From DASSBQ01 sp040981125 (GTDB lineage Bacteria; Nitrospirota; Nitrospiria; Nitrospirales; Nitrospiraceae), in the NCBI GenBank assembly GCA_040981125.1, contig JANRMQ010000014.1:25419-89418 (forward strand): DNA of 64,000 nucleotides. The letters run 5' to 3'. The translations under genes were made by a program, and so were the position numbers. The notes under the pieces were generated by a model. That model was not told where the DNA came from and searched no databases. It saw only the letters and a program-made list of their open reading frames with translations. Below, in pieces: positions 1-8,035 of the stretch. Positions within the stretch are counted from its first letter, which is position 1. Each line of letters begins with the position of its first letter.

Positions 1-46
1 ACTCGAGGCGGTAGGAAACTACAGTTGAACTCAAAGGGAGTCGTAT

Positions 47-253
47 ATGCCGGTCAACATGGACCCAGGTAAACGCAAACAAAAACGGGCCGCTTCTCAG
101 GAAACGTCCGATCAATCGGCGCCCGGAGCCGAGGATACTGCAAAGAGACAATTCGGCGAGGAAACCGAATTGGATCGTGAGAAAGCCATTGCTGAAGCCG
201 AGTGGAAGAATCTCTGGGACGCAACCGAAGTTATCGACATGGACAAGTGGTGA
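47..253 (+). CDS. Small charged hypothetical protein
   Basis: This is a 68-residue, very hydrophilic protein rich in Lys, Glu and Asp, with no signal peptide or membrane segment. A good ribosome-binding site (AAAGGGAG, about 8 bases upstream) supports the ATG at 47. The N-terminal half (KRKQKR) is basic and looks disordered. The C-terminal half is acidic and ends in a short helical stretch with three Trp. I recognise no family, so no function is assigned. Confidence 0.6.
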   Translation: MPVNMDPGKRKQKRAASQETSDQSAPGAEDTAKRQFGEETELDREKAIAEAEWKNLWDATEVIDMDKW

Positions 254-547
254 CACAGCGCAGATGGTAAATTCTGAATTCCCGAATCCTAAGTTGCATC
301 GCTGAAGACGGACTATTCATCAGGCGATGAAAAGTTATCTTTGCTCCTTCCAACCAGTGCGGCTCTCCATCGGTTGAAGCAAATCCGGCGATCAACACCG
401 ACATCGTGACGGCCGCCGCCTCGAACGGGTAAAGATCAGATCAAACTGTTTGCCCAGCCAAGGTTGTCGCAGCGGCGAATCCGTGATTGCAGCAGAAGCG
501 TTCATGAATAATGTGGGCTAGCACGGCCGTTGCACCTCGTCGATGAA
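254..547. other. Gap with no recognised gene
   Basis: About 290 bases lie between the small charged gene and the next coding region. I see no convincing open frame, RNA gene or terminator hairpin followed by a T-run. A promoter for the downstream gene may lie here but none is clear. Confidence 0.4.
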
Positions 548-1324
548 ATGACCGACCACGGAAACGCTCTCTACTACCCGTTCCATCTCTGTTCCGAGCA
601 GACCCTCACGCTACTGCTGAAGCACTTTCACGCATTGCACTTTCGCGATTACATGGCGCTTCAACTCACGCCGTTCTTCGGTACGACCGCCTTTCAGGAT
701 CGCATGGGTGACGCACACCCGGACCTCGTGGCCGCAGGCCGCCTTGTTCAAGGCCATCACACGAGCGGTCCGTTGGATAGGGAGCTTGAAGCAGCCGTCG
801 ATCGAGATGTGACAGACCCGATCTGGCGGACATTGTTTCATCGAGTCTTCACGGAGCAACGGAGATTTCAGCGGGGTTTATTTGATCCCTCGCATGGGAT
901 GATAATCGGAACGACGGTCGTCCCGGGACCGGCGGCTTTGTTATCCTTAATGGACGGCTCCCGCGCTGCTCATCCCTATACGGTACAGACCGTGCGGAGC
1001 TTGAGTTCGTTGCGACAAACGCTTGAGGCAGGATACGAATTCGAATATGGATTGGCATTAATCAAAACCGCGGCCTCCGGTATATGGACCCGGCGGCTCG
1101 CGCTTCGCCATCATTTGGCCGTGGTGACGGATTCTCCCGGGCATCACCTGCTCTTGAGGCAATCCAATGATCGTGACGGAACGGACCTCGCCGATCATCT
1201 TCTCGTGAACGGAGTTCTTCGAACAAGCCGGCAGAATTACGTCTTGGACGAGGGCGGCGGGCTAGGGGGATTACAAGAACGCTTCGACTTGGACGGTTGG
1301 ATGCTCAGATGCTCAGATGATTGA
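548..1324 (+). CDS. Conserved hypothetical protein (258 aa)
   Basis: This cytoplasmic protein begins MTDHGNALYYPFHLC and has no signal peptide or membrane helix. I recognise the style of a conserved hypothetical family in related genomes but cannot name a domain. The ATG at 548 is preferred over an in-frame TTG at 530 because the family-like start MTDHGNALYYPF follows directly; there is no strong ribosome-binding site at either. The end overlaps the next gene by 8 bases, suggesting co-translation with the ClpS-like protein. Function is unknown. Confidence 0.65.
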   Translation: MTDHGNALYYPFHLCSEQTLTLLLKHFHALHFRDYMALQLTPFFGTTAFQDRMGDAHPDLVAAGRLVQGHHTSGPLDRELEAAVDRDVTDPIWRTLFHRVFTEQRRFQRGLFDPSHGMIIGTTVVPGPAALLSLMDGSRAAHPYTVQTVRSLSSLRQTLEAGYEFEYGLALIKTAASGIWTRRLALRHHLAVVTDSPGHHLLLRQSNDRDGTDLADHLLVNGVLRTSRQNYVLDEGGGLGGLQERFDLDGWMLRCSDD

Positions 1325-1601
1325 AACCGTAATTCCTGATACCGACGAGATCACCGACGTGGGGACGGGAGATGACCTGGAAGCCAAGGTCATCGTCTTC
1401 AATTGCGATTGCCATACCTACCAACAGGTGATCATGCTCTTTTGCCGAATCATTCCCGGGATGAGTTCATCCCGCGCATTTGAACTAGCCTGGAAAATCG
1501 ACCATGAGGGTCAAGCCACGGTCTATGCGGGCAACCGGAAGGAGGCGGAGCATATAGGAACGCGGTTGGCCGGCGGGGGGCTCAAAGTCGCCGTTCAATG
1601 A
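1317..1601 (+). CDS. ClpS-like ATP-dependent Clp protease adaptor
   Basis: This 94-residue protein has the ClpS core layout. A beta strand and pocket segment (KVIVFNCDCHTYQQVI, residues ~24-39) align with the KVVLLNDDYTPMEFVV region of classical ClpS, and a later DHEGQATV segment carries the pocket His. Classical ClpS delivers N-end-rule substrates to ClpAP, with Asn-Asp-Asp and His lining the pocket. Here the triad reads Asn-Cys-Asp, so substrate choice may differ. The N-terminal extension is acidic (residues 1-22). It overlaps the upstream gene by 8 bases, so the pair is probably one transcript. The family call is fairly confident; the role is inferred. Confidence 0.7.
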   Translation: MIETVIPDTDEITDVGTGDDLEAKVIVFNCDCHTYQQVIMLFCRIIPGMSSSRAFELAWKIDHEGQATVYAGNRKEAEHIGTRLAGGGLKVAVQ

Positions 1602-1626
1602 AAGAAGTGGCAATTACTCGAAGCGA

Positions 1627-1959
1627 TCAACGTCCGCCTTTGCTTTTGGCGGATTGGGCTTTAGATGTTCTCGGAGATTTCTCTCCTGGCGTATGTCCGC
1701 TCTTCCGGCTGCCATGAGCCACTTTCTCCCCCTTGCCGGATTTGGAGGCCCCGCTGCTCGGAGCGTTTTTTTGCTGGCTGGCGGACTTATAATAGGCGCG
1801 GTTCATTTTGTTCAGCATATCGCCGCTCAATACACGCACCTGATAGAGTTCGAACAGTTTGCTGATGGCCTTAGCATCGCCTTTCCTGGCCAAACTGAGC
1901 AGGCGGCGCCGTTGGTTCATCTCTTCCTCTTCGGTGTGTGAAGCTGCCCGTCGCTCCAT
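1627..1959 (-). CDS. Small basic hypothetical protein
   Basis: About 110 residues. The segment MNQRRRLLSLARKGDAKAIS (starting ~residue 14) is predicted helical, and the C-terminal 50 residues are a disordered Lys/Ser/Gly-rich tail ending KSKGGR. The tail suggests nucleic-acid binding or ribosome association, but this is composition only. The ATG at 1959 has GGAG about 10 bases upstream. A second candidate start at 1920 (MNQRRR) also has a purine-rich GAGGAAGAG directly before it. No named family. Confidence 0.5.
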   Translation of the reverse strand: MERRAASHTEEEEMNQRRRLLSLARKGDAKAISKLFELYQVRVLSGDMLNKMNRAYYKSASQQKNAPSSGASKSGKGEKVAHGSRKSGHTPGEKSPRTSKAQSAKSKGGR

Positions 1960-2229
1960 ACCGCTACCACTCCTTCTGGGTGCCTGGGACCCCATCGCCG
2001 ACCAATGTGGAGGTTTGATCTGTAAGTATACAGGAACAAACGGCGCATTTCCAAGAAGAAAAGGAGCGAGTCCACAGGAAAACAGCCTGCTTCGTCGTTT
2101 ATTTCAAGCGTCACTTTAAGTGGATCTTTCTAGGAGAATGACCGACTCTCTTCATTTCTTCCATTGTGCAAGGAGAGAAGCGCCCGTATAATCAGCCCTT
2201 TTCCACTGTTCCATAAAGGAGATCACGAT

Positions 2230-2910
2230 ATGGAAAGTTCTACGTCCCAGCGCGAACAAACAGCAGTTGCGGATGATCCGGCGGCGCGGGCACTCTTGCG
2301 TCAAGCCTTTGACAATACCGCCCGTTGGCAACCGGATTTTCGCGGCTTCTCCGCCGACCTGACCGTGAATACGGGAGGGAAAGAAATGTCAGGATTGGTG
2401 ACCGTCAAGGGCCCGCGTGACGTCAGCGTCACATTGCCGGATGCCGACCTCCAAAAGTGGGCCCATGACCAGCTTGGAATGATCGCGGTTCATCGTGGAC
2501 CCCGGAGTTTTGAAGAGTCGGACGGAAAGTATACTCTGACCCTCGAAGATGACGGGCATCCGTTCGGGCCGAAGCTGATCATTCACGGATCGAATTCATT
2601 TTATCGCCTCAAGGACAACCGCATTACTCAGATTAATCGCAAGATGGCGCATCCCGGCATGCAGCCGTTTGCTTTTACGATTAACGTCGAAGAGAGCGCG
2701 TTGACCCAAGACAAGAAAAATTTGACGACGAAGTACACCGTCTACTACTACGCCCCGGACAATGGAAAACTGAACAACGTCGAAAGCTTCACGGACACGC
2801 ATGTCCGCGTCGGTGCGTCTGATCTGCCCGAAACGAGGCGGATCATCTCCTATGAAAACGGACAGGTCGTAGTTCGAACGCTGACCTTCCGCAATCATAA
2901 GATGTTGTAA
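2230..2910 (+). CDS. DUF3386 family protein
   Basis: A 226-residue soluble protein that matches the DUF3386 family, known mainly from cyanobacteria and plants. It has the opening ARALLRQAFDNTARW, the central DLQKWAHDQLGM and VHRGPRSFEE, and the late VESFTDTHVRVG and LPETRRI segments. The biochemical role of the family is unknown. The ATG at 2230 is chosen over an upstream in-frame start because AAAGGAGA sits about 8 bases before it. Its stop overlaps the next ATG by one base (TAATG), so the DUF5069 gene is translationally coupled. Confidence 0.75.
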   Translation: MESSTSQREQTAVADDPAARALLRQAFDNTARWQPDFRGFSADLTVNTGGKEMSGLVTVKGPRDVSVTLPDADLQKWAHDQLGMIAVHRGPRSFEESDGKYTLTLEDDGHPFGPKLIIHGSNSFYRLKDNRITQINRKMAHPGMQPFAFTINVEESALTQDKKNLTTKYTVYYYAPDNGKLNNVESFTDTHVRVGASDLPETRRIISYENGQVVVRTLTFRNHKML

Positions 2911-3341
2911 TGGATTTGCGCAGACAGTCTCCGCGTAGCCCGCGTGAAAGCCTCGCGGGCTACGTGCATCTCCCACGCATGCTGGATAAATGCCGGGCGA
3001 CGATCCACGGCACCCAGGGCGAATATGTCTATCCCTGTCCGATGGACCAACTCTTATTGGACTTTACCGGAATTACGGCGGGACAGCTCAAAGAGGCCGC
3101 GAAGTCATACTCCTCAGATGAAGACATGGCGGAATGGTTTCAAAGCGTCTCTGTGCCCCACAGCGAAGCGGAAGTGGCCGAGTTCAACGAGATGCTGCTG
3201 AGGCGCGGCCCGGACACCCCTGAAAAACAGGCGTCTTTCAAGAAGACGCGAGAGACAATTGATCCCTCCCGCAGCGACATCACCAGCTGGGCAGATTTGC
3301 TGGACTTAGAAGAAGGCCGAGCGGTACCGCGCCGGCAGTAG
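2910..3341 (+). CDS. DUF5069 domain protein
   Basis: This 143-residue protein shows the DUF5069 signature: SPRESLAGYVHLPRMLDKCRA near the N-terminus, then GEYVYPCPMDQLLLDF and a Leu-rich helical C-terminus. The family is small, soluble and of unknown function. The start codon shares a base with the stop of the DUF3386 gene, so the two are an operon. The codons for RSPRESLAGYV form a perfect 11-bp inverted repeat (see 2934-2964). Confidence 0.75.
   Translation: MDLRRQSPRSPRESLAGYVHLPRMLDKCRATIHGTQGEYVYPCPMDQLLLDFTGITAGQLKEAAKSYSSDEDMAEWFQSVSVPHSEAEVAEFNEMLLRRGPDTPEKQASFKKTRETIDPSRSDITSWADLLDLEEGRAVPRRQ
2934..2964. repeat. Perfect 11-bp inverted repeat inside a coding start
   Basis: CGTAGCCCGCG at 2934-2944 and its reverse complement at 2954-2964 enclose a 9-base loop. 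The hairpin lies 24 bases into the DUF5069 gene and is strong enough to affect translation or transcript stability. The encoded residues look like the conserved family motif, so it may be coincidental. Confidence 0.6.
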
Positions 3342-3890
3342 CAGCTGTGAGAAATCTTCGCGACCGCTTTCCACCCACCTGTTCCAACAGACTACCGCTG
3401 GCTGATCTTGGGATGACTCCGTATGCGGGTGACGAACGGCGCGCGGGTTCTTGTCCAGCAGCCATTTAACTTTGAGAACTGGAGCGGATGGGACGGCGAG
3501 ACCTGCATTGCGACTTGCGCAGAGACGAGGGTACTCGCGCTTGTCGAGTTCGGTGCGGTCGCCTTGGCGACGGCGAGCATTGTTCGCAGTTTCCGTTATT
3601 CGTCAAGACGCTGTTGTGCGGCGGGCGACCTTGCCGGAGGAACGGGGACCCACCGAGGCTTGGCCGAGAAGGAAAGCTGGAACTGACTGAAGCACTGCGA
3701 TCACATGATCGCAGCTGAGGGAATTCCAGAAGGATTCCGCTCGGCGAAGCCCGGAAGGGTCGTTCTGAGAGGTGGGGAGCAGAGCACGCACGACAGCGGC
3801 CGTCATTGCTTAGCGCGGTCGAGACGAAGCGCGGAGCAGGCAGGCTTCACCGTCCCGTGTCCCTCATTATTGTTAACTCGGTCCGCGCGC
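3342..3890. other. Gap with no supported gene
   Basis: About 550 bases separate the DUF5069 gene from the convergent TPM gene. Several open frames exist on both strands but none has family-like sequence, a ribosome-binding site or plausible composition. I see no RNA gene. It may hold decayed sequence. Confidence 0.45.
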
Positions 3891-4628
3891 TCACTTCAAT
3901 CCCTCCCCGCTCATTCCTCCACCGAAGCCGCCGAAGTTCCCTCCAAATCCTCCCTGCCCGCTGCCCCAGTACTCGCCGCGCCTGAGACGGCCGTATGGAT
4001 GGCGCAGGTCCGGCCTGCTCAACCACCAGAGGAAGCTCAACGCACCCACGGCGGTGAAGAGCGTCAACCAGAAGCCAAGCCCCTTAAAATGTTTCTTCGC
4101 GAGAATACCGACGCGGATATCCTGAGCCACCGTGGCCAAGGCAACCGACGTTCGATACAATCCCTCGCCGAAATGTCCGTTCCGAATGGCCGGATCCAGA
4201 TAATCGGCGCCTATTTTCCGCACGGCCTCACCGGTAGTCACCGGCAACATTCGGCGGCCCACTGTCACCGCCGCCTGCCGTTCCTGAACCGACAACAGCA
4301 CGAGAATGCCATGCTCGTCTTGAGCGGTCCCGATTCCCCACCGCTGATATAGCGCCGTCGCATATTCGTCCGCCGTCTTGAACGGCTTCAGAGACGGAAC
4401 GGTCACGACAATCATTTCCACGCCGGTCTTTCGCTCAAGATCTTGACAGACCGATCGGATCCTGGCCTTCCAATCCGGATCAATGATGGCCGCATGGTCG
4501 CTGACATAGCCCAGCGGTTCGGGCAAAGAAACCTTTTCATAGGGCCCGGCCTGCGCCGCTCCTTCAAGCGACAATAATACGAGCAGGCTCATGCACAGGA
4601 ACGCCGAGAATCCCCGCCTCACTCTCAT
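3891..4628 (-). CDS. Secreted TPM-domain (YgcG-like) protein
   Basis: 245 residues. An N-terminal signal peptide (MRVRRGFSAFLCMSLLVLL, cleavage near AQAG) is followed by a TPM domain (residues ~40-165: GYVSDHAAIID, GVEMIVVTVPSL, WGIGTAQDEHGILVLLSV). A membrane helix (GLGFWLTLFTAVGALSFLWW) and a Gly-rich tail (GGFGGNFGGFGGGMSGEG) come next. TPM proteins are linked to envelope functions and photosystem repair. The domain faces the periplasm with a membrane anchor. It is the last gene of a minus-strand run and overlaps the upstream nucleotidyltransferase by 4 bases. Confidence 0.85.
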   Translation of the reverse strand: MRVRRGFSAFLCMSLLVLLSLEGAAQAGPYEKVSLPEPLGYVSDHAAIIDPDWKARIRSVCQDLERKTGVEMIVVTVPSLKPFKTADEYATALYQRWGIGTAQDEHGILVLLSVQERQAAVTVGRRMLPVTTGEAVRKIGADYLDPAIRNGHFGEGLYRTSVALATVAQDIRVGILAKKHFKGLGFWLTLFTAVGALSFLWWLSRPDLRHPYGRLRRGEYWGSGQGGFGGNFGGFGGGMSGEGLK

Positions 4629-5383
4629 GTTCCACTCTTCCGGGACGACTCAACCCGGTGAATCAAGGCCTCAAGAGCGGCCGTGTAGCGATCGTACAGC
4701 CGCGGGACCTCGACCGGCCCGGGAGTAATAAGACCGCGCTTCAGATGTAGAACGTCCAAAAAACCCGAACAGTCCGTCTCTGTCACCTCCTGCCATTCGA
4801 GCAACAGTTGCTCCGCCGATCCGGAGGTTTTGCGTTGCGCCAGACGCTGAAGGCCCCGAATGCAGGGAAGAACGGCCGTCAAAGAGAGCGGGAGCAGAAT
4901 CGTGATTGCTTCTTCCGTTCCGCCCCCTTCTACGAAGCGTTGCCGCAGTCTCAGCAAATTGGCCCGCAAATTTTGTCGGATCTGGAGATCCAAACCGGCA
5001 AAATCGATGTGCAACCCGATGAACGGATCACGGCCCGTCAGCAGGCGATGCTGTTCCTGGATCTCGATGTATTCCAAAGGAAACAAAGCGACGGAAGCGG
5101 TGAGTTCGGTTTCCGTCAGCAATAATGGGACAATGACTTGCTGGCGCGCCCACTTCTTGTGAAGTTTGGCATAGGCGGCGAGTTTGGGTCGATCATGCGC
5201 AGCCAGCAACAACAAGAAGTTTAAATTGGACCGGCCCGGCAGAAAGTCCCCGCGAACGGCGCTGCCGTACAGAATGGCGCCTTCCAGCAGCGTGCCGAAC
5301 AAGTTGCCGACCTCTTTGGTATAGGATCGGATTGTGCTTTGTGTTTCGGAGGGCAACCCCTCAAAGACCGCAAAACTTGCCAT
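4625..5383 (-). CDS. Nucleotidyltransferase-fold protein, likely inactive
   Basis: 252 residues. The segment GAILYGSAVRGDFLPGRSNL (residues ~36-55) matches the Pol-beta nucleotidyltransferase motif GSxxxGxxxxxSDxD, but both catalytic aspartates are asparagine (SNLN). The remaining ~170 residues are mostly helical. Family members transfer nucleotides to proteins, drugs or RNA; loss of both metal ligands predicts a non-catalytic, perhaps regulatory protein. It overlaps the TPM gene by 4 bases and follows the FAD monooxygenase by 24 bases in the same operon. Confidence 0.7.
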   Translation of the reverse strand: MASFAVFEGLPSETQSTIRSYTKEVGNLFGTLLEGAILYGSAVRGDFLPGRSNLNFLLLLAAHDRPKLAAYAKLHKKWARQQVIVPLLLTETELTASVALFPLEYIEIQEQHRLLTGRDPFIGLHIDFAGLDLQIRQNLRANLLRLRQRFVEGGGTEEAITILLPLSLTAVLPCIRGLQRLAQRKTSGSAEQLLLEWQEVTETDCSGFLDVLHLKRGLITPGPVEVPRLYDRYTAALEALIHRVESSRKSGT

Positions 5384-5407
5384 GTCGGTATCTCCGCGTG
5401 ACGAACA

Positions 5408-6694
5408 TTAGCCGCCCGTGTCGTGCGAGGGCGCCACACGGGCATTGGGATCCGGCCATAACCCTGCCGCGATAACGCGATCCACGAGCGAAAAAGGCGG
5501 AGCGGTCCGCAAGCCGGCGGTGGTCGACAGCACGCGATAGCGCAACCGTGCGTTCCGGTCCAGAGTACGGAACACACGGTCCCGCAGAAAAGCCAAGATG
5601 GGATTCCCCGTGTTCCACCACATCACTTGCTCGTCGGCCAGGCGCTGTAACATTTCTACCTGCGGCCGCCTCGCACGCTCATAGGCCTTCAAGCGATCGG
5701 CAGACCAGTCGCCCGATTGGAGGCATGAGGGAATCAGATCGGCCAGCGTCACCGCATCCACCATCGCCTGCATCCGGCCTTGGGACGCATGCGGATTCAT
5801 GGCGTGGGCGGCGTCTCCCAATAATGCGGCGCCGTCCGCCACCCAGGTTCGGGTCTTCACCCGTCCGGTCGGCATGTAGGCCGTCTGCGTCCAATCAACG
5901 AGGCTGTTGAACAGCTCTTCCTCCGACGGCGCGATGGCCGTCCATGCTTGCCGCAAGGACTCCAACCCTTGGGCCTTGATCTGATCGAACGATCCGGCGG
6001 GAATCATATAAAACAGATACACTTTTTGCCCGGCCGCCGGAAAGAGACCAAGGATCGTCCGCTGTCCGACGAAATATCTCGCTTCGGTCTCAACACGGGG
6101 ACTGTCCAGGATCGCGATCAAATAGCCTTCGGAATAGAGATGCATGTCGGCCTCGATCCGAAGAGATTGGCGCACCTTCGAGAAGGCGCCGTCGGCGCCG
6201 ATGACGATCTTCGCCGTGACCTCCGTCGGTTCTCCATTTCGTTCAGCTTGCAAGCCGGCAACGCGCCGATTGTGATATCGCAGGCCGGTAAACTGGGCGC
6301 CGTACCAGAACCCCGAGGAGTTGGCCGCCTCCAGCTCGTTCAAAATGGCATGATGCGCCACATTGGGCAAGGTGACCAGCGCGCGGTTATAGGGCGCCGG
6401 CAGATCACCGTAATCGACCGTGCAGAGTCGCTCCCCGCCGGCCCGACAGAAATGAAACAGCCGCACAGCTTTCACGGCATCTGCGGGGAGCTTACCGAGC
6501 AAGCCGAGTCGATCCAATACGCGTTGCCCGTTGGGCTGAAGGATTTCCCCGCGCAGCCCGGTCGGAGGGCCGGCGCTTCGCTCCAATACGATGGAACGGA
6601 CTCCGCGCTGGGCCAGCATCAAGGCCAGCACGGCGCCACCCCCGCCCGCGCCGACGATCGCCACATCCGTTTCAAACTTGGCGTGAGCCGTCAT
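5408..6694 (-). CDS. FAD-dependent monooxygenase
   Basis: 428 residues of the PHBH/UbiH-type flavoprotein fold. The N-terminal dinucleotide motif is VAIVGAGGGGAVLALMLAQR with the following Glu. The DG motif is GADGAFSKVRQSL (residues ~155-170), and the second FAD motif is GDAAHAMNPHASQGRMQA (residues ~290-310). Such enzymes hydroxylate aromatic or isoprenoid substrates using NAD(P)H and O2. Neighbours do not reveal the substrate. The start MTAHAKF at 6694 has GGAAG upstream and avoids overlap with the PLD gene; an in-frame start at 6730 is less likely. Confidence 0.85.
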   Translation of the reverse strand: MTAHAKFETDVAIVGAGGGGAVLALMLAQRGVRSIVLERSAGPPTGLRGEILQPNGQRVLDRLGLLGKLPADAVKAVRLFHFCRAGGERLCTVDYGDLPAPYNRALVTLPNVAHHAILNELEAANSSGFWYGAQFTGLRYHNRRVAGLQAERNGEPTEVTAKIVIGADGAFSKVRQSLRIEADMHLYSEGYLIAILDSPRVETEARYFVGQRTILGLFPAAGQKVYLFYMIPAGSFDQIKAQGLESLRQAWTAIAPSEEELFNSLVDWTQTAYMPTGRVKTRTWVADGAALLGDAAHAMNPHASQGRMQAMVDAVTLADLIPSCLQSGDWSADRLKAYERARRPQVEMLQRLADEQVMWWNTGNPILAFLRDRVFRTLDRNARLRYRVLSTTAGLRTAPPFSLVDRVIAAGLWPDPNARVAPSHDTGG

Positions 6695-6701
6695 GGTCGC
6701 A

Positions 6702-7241
6702 TCACTTCCAATCGGAATAACGCGCGGCATCCGTCCACATGGACAAAAATTTCTGCCGCGCCCGCGCCGTCACCCGCGCATCGGTGATCACATCCAGGCG
6801 TTCATCATTGTATCGGTTGCCGCTGGTCGTGTGGTTCATCGATCCGCTTGCGTTGATCTCCTCGTCGATCACGACCTGTTTGAGATGCATCAACCCGTCG
6901 TGACGGCTGATCTTGACCGGCACGCCGGCGAGCCGCAATGTCCTCAACGCTGTTTTTTGCTTGGGTTCGTCGAGTCTGCCGCTGTCCGTGATGACCCGGA
7001 CGTCCACCCCGCGCTTCTTGGCTTCAATTAGCGCCTTGACCATGGACGGCGCGGTCATGCCATAGACCGAGACATAGATGGAGCGCTTGGCCTTTCCGTA
7101 AAGCTGAAGGAGTCGATCCAACGGCCGATCTTCCGGCGCATAATAGACTTGGATATCGGCTGCTGCATCGGCATCAGGGCCCGTGATGAATGAAATCGGC
7201 GAGAGGGCGCCCAACACAATGGCGAGGGCAAGCAGGCGCAT
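6702..7241 (-). CDS. Exported phospholipase D-like nuclease
   Basis: About 179 residues with a signal peptide (MRLLALAIVLGALSPISF) and one PLD catalytic motif HLKQVVID (HxKxxxxD), followed by the GSMNHT segment. The single-HKD layout matches the Nuc/EndA endonuclease subfamily, which works as a dimer. Expected location is the periplasm or outside. The start at 7241 is preferred because the signal peptide begins there; the frame is open to 7265. It is second in a five-gene minus-strand run. Confidence 0.8.
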   Translation of the reverse strand: MRLLALAIVLGALSPISFITGPDADAAADIQVYYAPEDRPLDRLLQLYGKAKRSIYVSVYGMTAPSMVKALIEAKKRGVDVRVITDSGRLDEPKQKTALRTLRLAGVPVKISRHDGLMHLKQVVIDEEINASGSMNHTTSGNRYNDERLDVITDARVTARARQKFLSMWTDAARYSDWK

Positions 7242-7261
7242 GGGCTGGGATGCGGGATCAA

Positions 7262-7639
7262 TCACTCGGGATCGAACAGAGCTCGGAAATGCTCGTCCGA
7301 TTCCGTCCAGGCGGCCGGCCCCTCACGGCTCAACCAGTCCCGCAGGTACGCTTTCTGCCCCGGCGTCAGCATCTGCTTGATCTGATGCGTTCGGCCTTGC
7401 AGCGGTTGAAGAAACCCGGCCCGGCGACCGAAATCCAACGTGGCCGTTCGCACATAAAGATTCGTGTACAAGGTCGGCTTCTCATCGTCACCTTCTCCCT
7501 GCACCCACACCGATAAAAACTTTTCGAGATGGAGTCCCGCGCTGTCCAGGGCCGGTTCGGTATCATGAAACAGTTCGTTCTCCGATTCCTTCAACGGAGC
7601 GGATTCCTGCGCGCGGAAGAGGAAATTTTTTTTCCACAT
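7262..7639 (-). CDS. Hypothetical protein
   Basis: 125 residues, soluble, no recognised domain. The start MWKKNFLF at 7639 has GGAG about 10 bases upstream and is preferred over an in-frame ATG at 7681. The C-terminal part (LTPGQKAYLRDWLSREG) is helical. It leads the five-gene minus-strand run ending with the TPM gene, so a membrane or envelope link is possible but unproven. Confidence 0.55.
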   Translation of the reverse strand: MWKKNFLFRAQESAPLKESENELFHDTEPALDSAGLHLEKFLSVWVQGEGDDEKPTLYTNLYVRTATLDFGRRAGFLQPLQGRTHQIKQMLTPGQKAYLRDWLSREGPAAWTESDEHFRALFDPE

Positions 7640-7759
7640 GGGAGTATCTCCAGTCGTTTGCATACTGAAAGGGGCGAACAACGAAAGTCAAGAAAGCAGT
7701 GGCCGGGACAAGATGCGGGCGGGCGCATCGAGTCGAGATCATGGCGCGCGTCGCCAACC

Positions 7760-7787
7760 TTGACAAGGATTCATCCTCTTTGCTAAC
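7760..7787 (+). promoter_or_regulatory. Candidate sigma-70 promoter for the sulfur cluster
   Basis: A perfect TTGACA (7760-7765) is followed after 16 bases by GCTAAC (7782-7787), a partial -10 match. It sits about 45 bases upstream of the ThiS-like gene, the first gene of the cluster. Confidence 0.4.
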
Positions 7788-7832
7788 GTCTTGAAATTCT
7801 TTTAAAACTCTTAGCGGTCGGCAGGAGCCTGC

Positions 7833-8033
7833 ATGCAAGTCACGATAAACGGCAAGGCGGAGGAGGTCATTGGAGACAGCGTCCTCGATCTCCTGAAAGC
7901 CAAGAACATTGAACCGCAAATGGTCGCCGTCGAAATCAACGATCACATGGTCGAACGTGCGCATTTTGAAACCACTCACTTGAAAGAGGGTGACCAGGTG
8001 GAATTTATGTTCTATATGGGCGGTGGCCAGTGA
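7833..8033 (+). CDS. ThiS-like sulfur carrier protein with extended tail
   Basis: A 66-residue beta-grasp carrier (MQVTINGKAEEV, VLDLLKAKNI, EGDQVEFMFYMGGGQ). Carriers of this family are adenylated by a MoeB/ThiF E1 and thiocarboxylated on a C-terminal Gly-Gly. Here the protein ends Gly-Gly-Gly-Gln, so the Gln would have to be removed first. A JAMM protease is encoded 4.6 kb downstream. The stop overlaps the start region of cysK, and an E1 follows that. The likely role is sulfur donation for cysteine synthesis; a thiamine role is possible but no thi genes are near. Confidence 0.85.
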   Translation: MQVTINGKAEEVIGDSVLDLLKAKNIEPQMVAVEINDHMVERAHFETTHLKEGDQVEFMFYMGGGQ

Positions 8034-8035
8034 CC

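Noticed and set aside
3705..4352. Plus-strand frame of 215 codons
   Set aside because: It runs antisense to the TPM gene, has no family features, and the TPM protein has a clear signal peptide and domain.
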